Shown here in pieces: positions 14,115-15,569 of a stretch of DNA of 15,569 bases. Below the pieces are notes generated by a model, which saw nothing but the letters and a program-made list of their open reading frames with translations, ran no database searches and was not told the DNA's origin. The stretch is from Melaminivora alkalimesophila. GTDB taxonomy: Bacteria > Pseudomonadota > Gammaproteobacteria > Burkholderiales > Burkholderiaceae_C. The stretch's first letter is position 1. Each line of letters starts with the position of its first letter. The translations under genes were made by a program, and so were the position numbers. The DNA lies in assembly GCF_000282995.1 (NCBI RefSeq), contig NZ_ALEE01000160.1, forward strand, positions 1 to 15,569. The letters are read 5' to 3'.

Positions 14115-15011
14115 ATGACCACGACCCCCCGCGACATCACCGTCCTGCCCGAACTGGAGGCCTACATCGACCCATTGACCCCCGAGGAAGAGGAGGCGCT
14201 GGAGCGCAGCCTGCTCGCAGAGGGTTGCCGCGACGCGCTGGTGCTGTGGGGCAACATCCTGGTGGACGGCCACAACCGCTACCGGCTGTGCACCCGGCAC
14301 GGCCTGCCGTTTCGCACCGTGCAGAACCCGCACTTCCAGAGCATGGAAGACGTGCATCTGTGGATGATCGACCAGCACCTGGGGCGGCGCAGCGTGTCCG
14401 AGTTCCAGCGCGGCGTGCTGGCGCTGCGCAAGCGCGAGATCATCGCCGCGCGACGGGCGGCTGCCGCGGCGGCCGTGGTGGCGGCGCGTGCCGAGGCCGG
14501 GCCGGAAGCTCCCCCCTGGGAGGGTGACACCGACCCGGTGGTGGCGCGCGCGCTGGCGGCGGTGCCCAAGGTGCCGGACGAGGCCCTGGACACGCGCGAG
14601 GCGCTGGCGCGGGCGGCGCGTCTGACAGCGGCCCAGGTCAAGATGATCGAGACCATCCACCAGAACGCCGCCCCGGAAGTCGTGGCCGCCGTGCGCACGG
14701 GCGAGCTGTCGCTCAACGCGGCCGCGGTGGTGGCCCAGCTGCCGCTGCCCGAGCAGCAGGCCGCTGCCGGCGGGGGTGCCCAGGAACTCAAGCAGGCCGC
14801 GCGGCGCGTGCGCGAGGCCCGGAAGAAGGCACGGACAGAGTCCGCTGCTGCCCCGGCCGGGGCGCAGGACCATCCGGCCGGGACGGGCGCGGCCGCGTCC
14901 GCTGACCTGGCCGCCCTGCAAAGCCGCGTGGCCGAGCTGGAGGCCGAGAATGATCGCCTGCGCGAGCAGGTGCGGGCCCTGCAGGGTCTGCTGGCCGAGC
15001 AGCCCGGCTAA
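14115..15011 (+). CDS. Orphan ParB-like DNA-binding protein with C-terminal coiled coil
   Basis: A 298-residue protein I place in the ParB/Spo0J N-terminal-domain superfamily. Residues about 5-75 look like the ParB domain, with VDGHNRYRLC (50-59) in the place of the usual GERRWRA box, and DQHLGRRSVSEFQRG (86-100) where partition ParBs have ENLQR. A helical segment at 159-210 (DTREALARAARLTAAQVKM, then GELSLNAA) resembles the helix-turn-helix region of ParB-like proteins of mobile elements. Ala-rich linkers follow, then a leucine-zipper-like coil at 265-294 (LQSRVAELEAENDRLREQ). There is no parA beside it. ATG 14115 is chosen over a TTG at 14088, which lies inside the terminator. No Shine-Dalgarno is visible. 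Role unknown: regulator or domesticated partition protein. Confidence 0.8.
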   Translation: MTTTPRDITVLPELEAYIDPLTPEEEEALERSLLAEGCRDALVLWGNILVDGHNRYRLCTRHGLPFRTVQNPHFQSMEDVHLWMIDQHLGRRSVSEFQRGVLALRKREIIAARRAAAAAAVVAARAEAGPEAPPWEGDTDPVVARALAAVPKVPDEALDTREALARAARLTAAQVKMIETIHQNAAPEVVAAVRTGELSLNAAAVVAQLPLPEQQAAAGGGAQELKQAARRVREARKKARTESAAAPAGAQDHPAGTGAAASADLAALQSRVAELEAENDRLREQVRALQGLLAEQPG

Positions 15012-15012
15012 A

Positions 15013-15023
15013 ACCCGAAGGGT
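15013..15023 (-). terminator. Small hairpin with T-run, possible terminator for the minus-strand gene
   Basis: Read on the minus strand, ACCC-TTC-GGGT is followed by TTTAG directly after the stop codon of the nucleotidyltransferase gene. The stem is only four base pairs, so the call is weak; its position in the 12-nt gap between two convergent genes is the main support. Confidence 0.3.
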
Positions 15024-15569
15024 CTACGGCTCCAGGCGCACGCCGTGCGCCCGCTCCAGCCGCACCAGGTCCTCGGGCGTGTCCACGTCGGTGGTGCAGC
15101 GCGCATGCGCCACCGGCACGGCCAGCGCCTGCGCGGGGTGGGCGCGCCGCCATTCGCGCACGCCAGCTGCCGCCGAGCCCAGCAACAGCGCGCGCAGCCC
15201 GGCGCCGAAGACGATCGGATGGCCAGGCTGGCCATCGTGCTGCGGAAACACCAGCTCGACGCCGGCGGGCCGCTCGCGCCAGGCTGCCTGCATGGCCTGC
15301 AGGTCCTGCACCTCCAGCAGCGGCTGGTCGGCCAGCAAGACCATCACTTCCTGGATTTCCGCTCCGAGGGCAGCCAGGCCGCAGCGCAGCGAGCCCCCGG
15401 GACCGGCGTCCGGGGCGGGGTTGCGCACCCGTCGCACCTGTCCCGCGAGGGGGCCGGCGGCCTGCAGCGCCGCCTCGATGGCCTCGGCGTGGTGGCCCAG
15501 CACCAGCGCCACGCGCTCCAGCCCCGCCTCGCGCAGCAGCCGCACCTGCCGCAGCACCAGCGGCTCCCC
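15024..15569 (-). CDS. MocA/MobA-like nucleotidyltransferase, N-terminus cut by window
   Basis: The last 181 residues of an NTP-transferase-fold protein of the MobA-like (NTP_transf_3) group, which includes molybdenum cofactor cytidylyl- and guanylyltransferases and related enzymes. The frame is still open at the window edge, beginning GEPLVLRQVRLLREAGLERV; the nucleotide-binding LAAGxSxRMG segment must lie just outside. Visible motifs are VMVLLADQPLLEVQDLQAM, with the metal-binding Asp, the QHDGQPGHPIVF loop, and CTTDVDTPEDLVRLE at the C-terminus. The GHP loop and DxDTPED end favour the MocA/YgfJ branch over classical MobA. Neighbouring xanthine dehydrogenase or carbon monoxide dehydrogenase accessory genes would confirm a molybdenum role but are not in view. 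It is convergent with the ParB-like gene, 12 nt away. Confidence 0.88.
   Translation of the reverse strand, partial: GEPLVLRQVRLLREAGLERVALVLGHHAEAIEAALQAAGPLAGQVRRVRNPAPDAGPGGSLRCGLAALGAEIQEVMVLLADQPLLEVQDLQAMQAAWRERPAGVELVFPQHDGQPGHPIVFGAGLRALLLGSAAAGVREWRRAHPAQALAVPVAHARCTTDVDTPEDLVRLERAHGVRLEP

Noticed and set aside
1..15569. CRISPR array, tRNA or rRNA genes, IS elements, attachment sites
   Set aside because: No regularly spaced direct repeats, no tRNA-like cloverleaf with a CCA end, no transposase or integrase motifs and no terminal inverted repeats were seen.

Overview
The window is GC-rich (roughly 70%) bacterial chromosome. The gene order ribH-nusB-aminotransferase-ybgC-tolQRA, the family-level similarities and the strong third-position GC bias all suggest a betaproteobacterium of the order Burkholderiales, most likely Comamonadaceae (Acidovorax/Alicycliphilus/Melaminivora-like). 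This is inference from gene content and base composition, not from a marker-gene search. I see no IS element, phage gene, tRNA, rRNA or CRISPR array, and no obvious pseudogene.

Layout. (1) Positions 1-4843, plus strand: a compact housekeeping run. It holds the 3' part of ribH (riboflavin), nusB (transcription antitermination and rRNA processing), a PLP-dependent class I aminotransferase, the thioesterase ybgC, and tolQ-tolR-tolA (envelope energy transduction). Several junctions overlap (ribH/nusB and ybgC/tolQ share ATGA). tolB and pal do not follow tolA. (2) Positions 4890-6221, minus strand: an MHS-type major facilitator transporter, convergent with tolA. (3) Positions 6222-6569: a 348-bp divergent control region with candidate promoters for both directions and a repeated GTCGGAC motif. 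(4) Positions 6570-11450, plus strand: cyoABCD, encoding a cytochrome bo-type ubiquinol oxidase, followed by a translationally linked SURF1-family assembly factor where enterobacteria have cyoE. (5) Positions 11643-12539: a metallo-beta-lactamase-fold hydrolase of unknown substrate. (6) Positions 12664-14028: trhP (yegQ), a U32-family protein for tRNA wobble-uridine hydroxylation, closed by a convincing intrinsic terminator. (7) Positions 14115-15011: an orphan ParB-like protein with a C-terminal leucine-zipper-like coil, starting only about 20 nt after that terminator. (8) Positions 15024-15569, minus strand: a MocA/MobA-like nucleotidyltransferase cut by the window edge.

How the genes fit together. 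TolQRA would use the proton-motive force to keep the outer membrane attached during division. CyoABCD would oxidise ubiquinol and reduce oxygen, generating that force, with the SURF1 homologue probably helping heme insertion into CyoB. The remaining genes are neighbours without an evident shared pathway. Most of the window is ordinary core genome. The parts that deserve a second look are the MFS/cyo divergent regulatory region, the orphan ParB-like gene behind a terminator, and the cyo-SURF1 arrangement. I found no strong case for a wholly new system.
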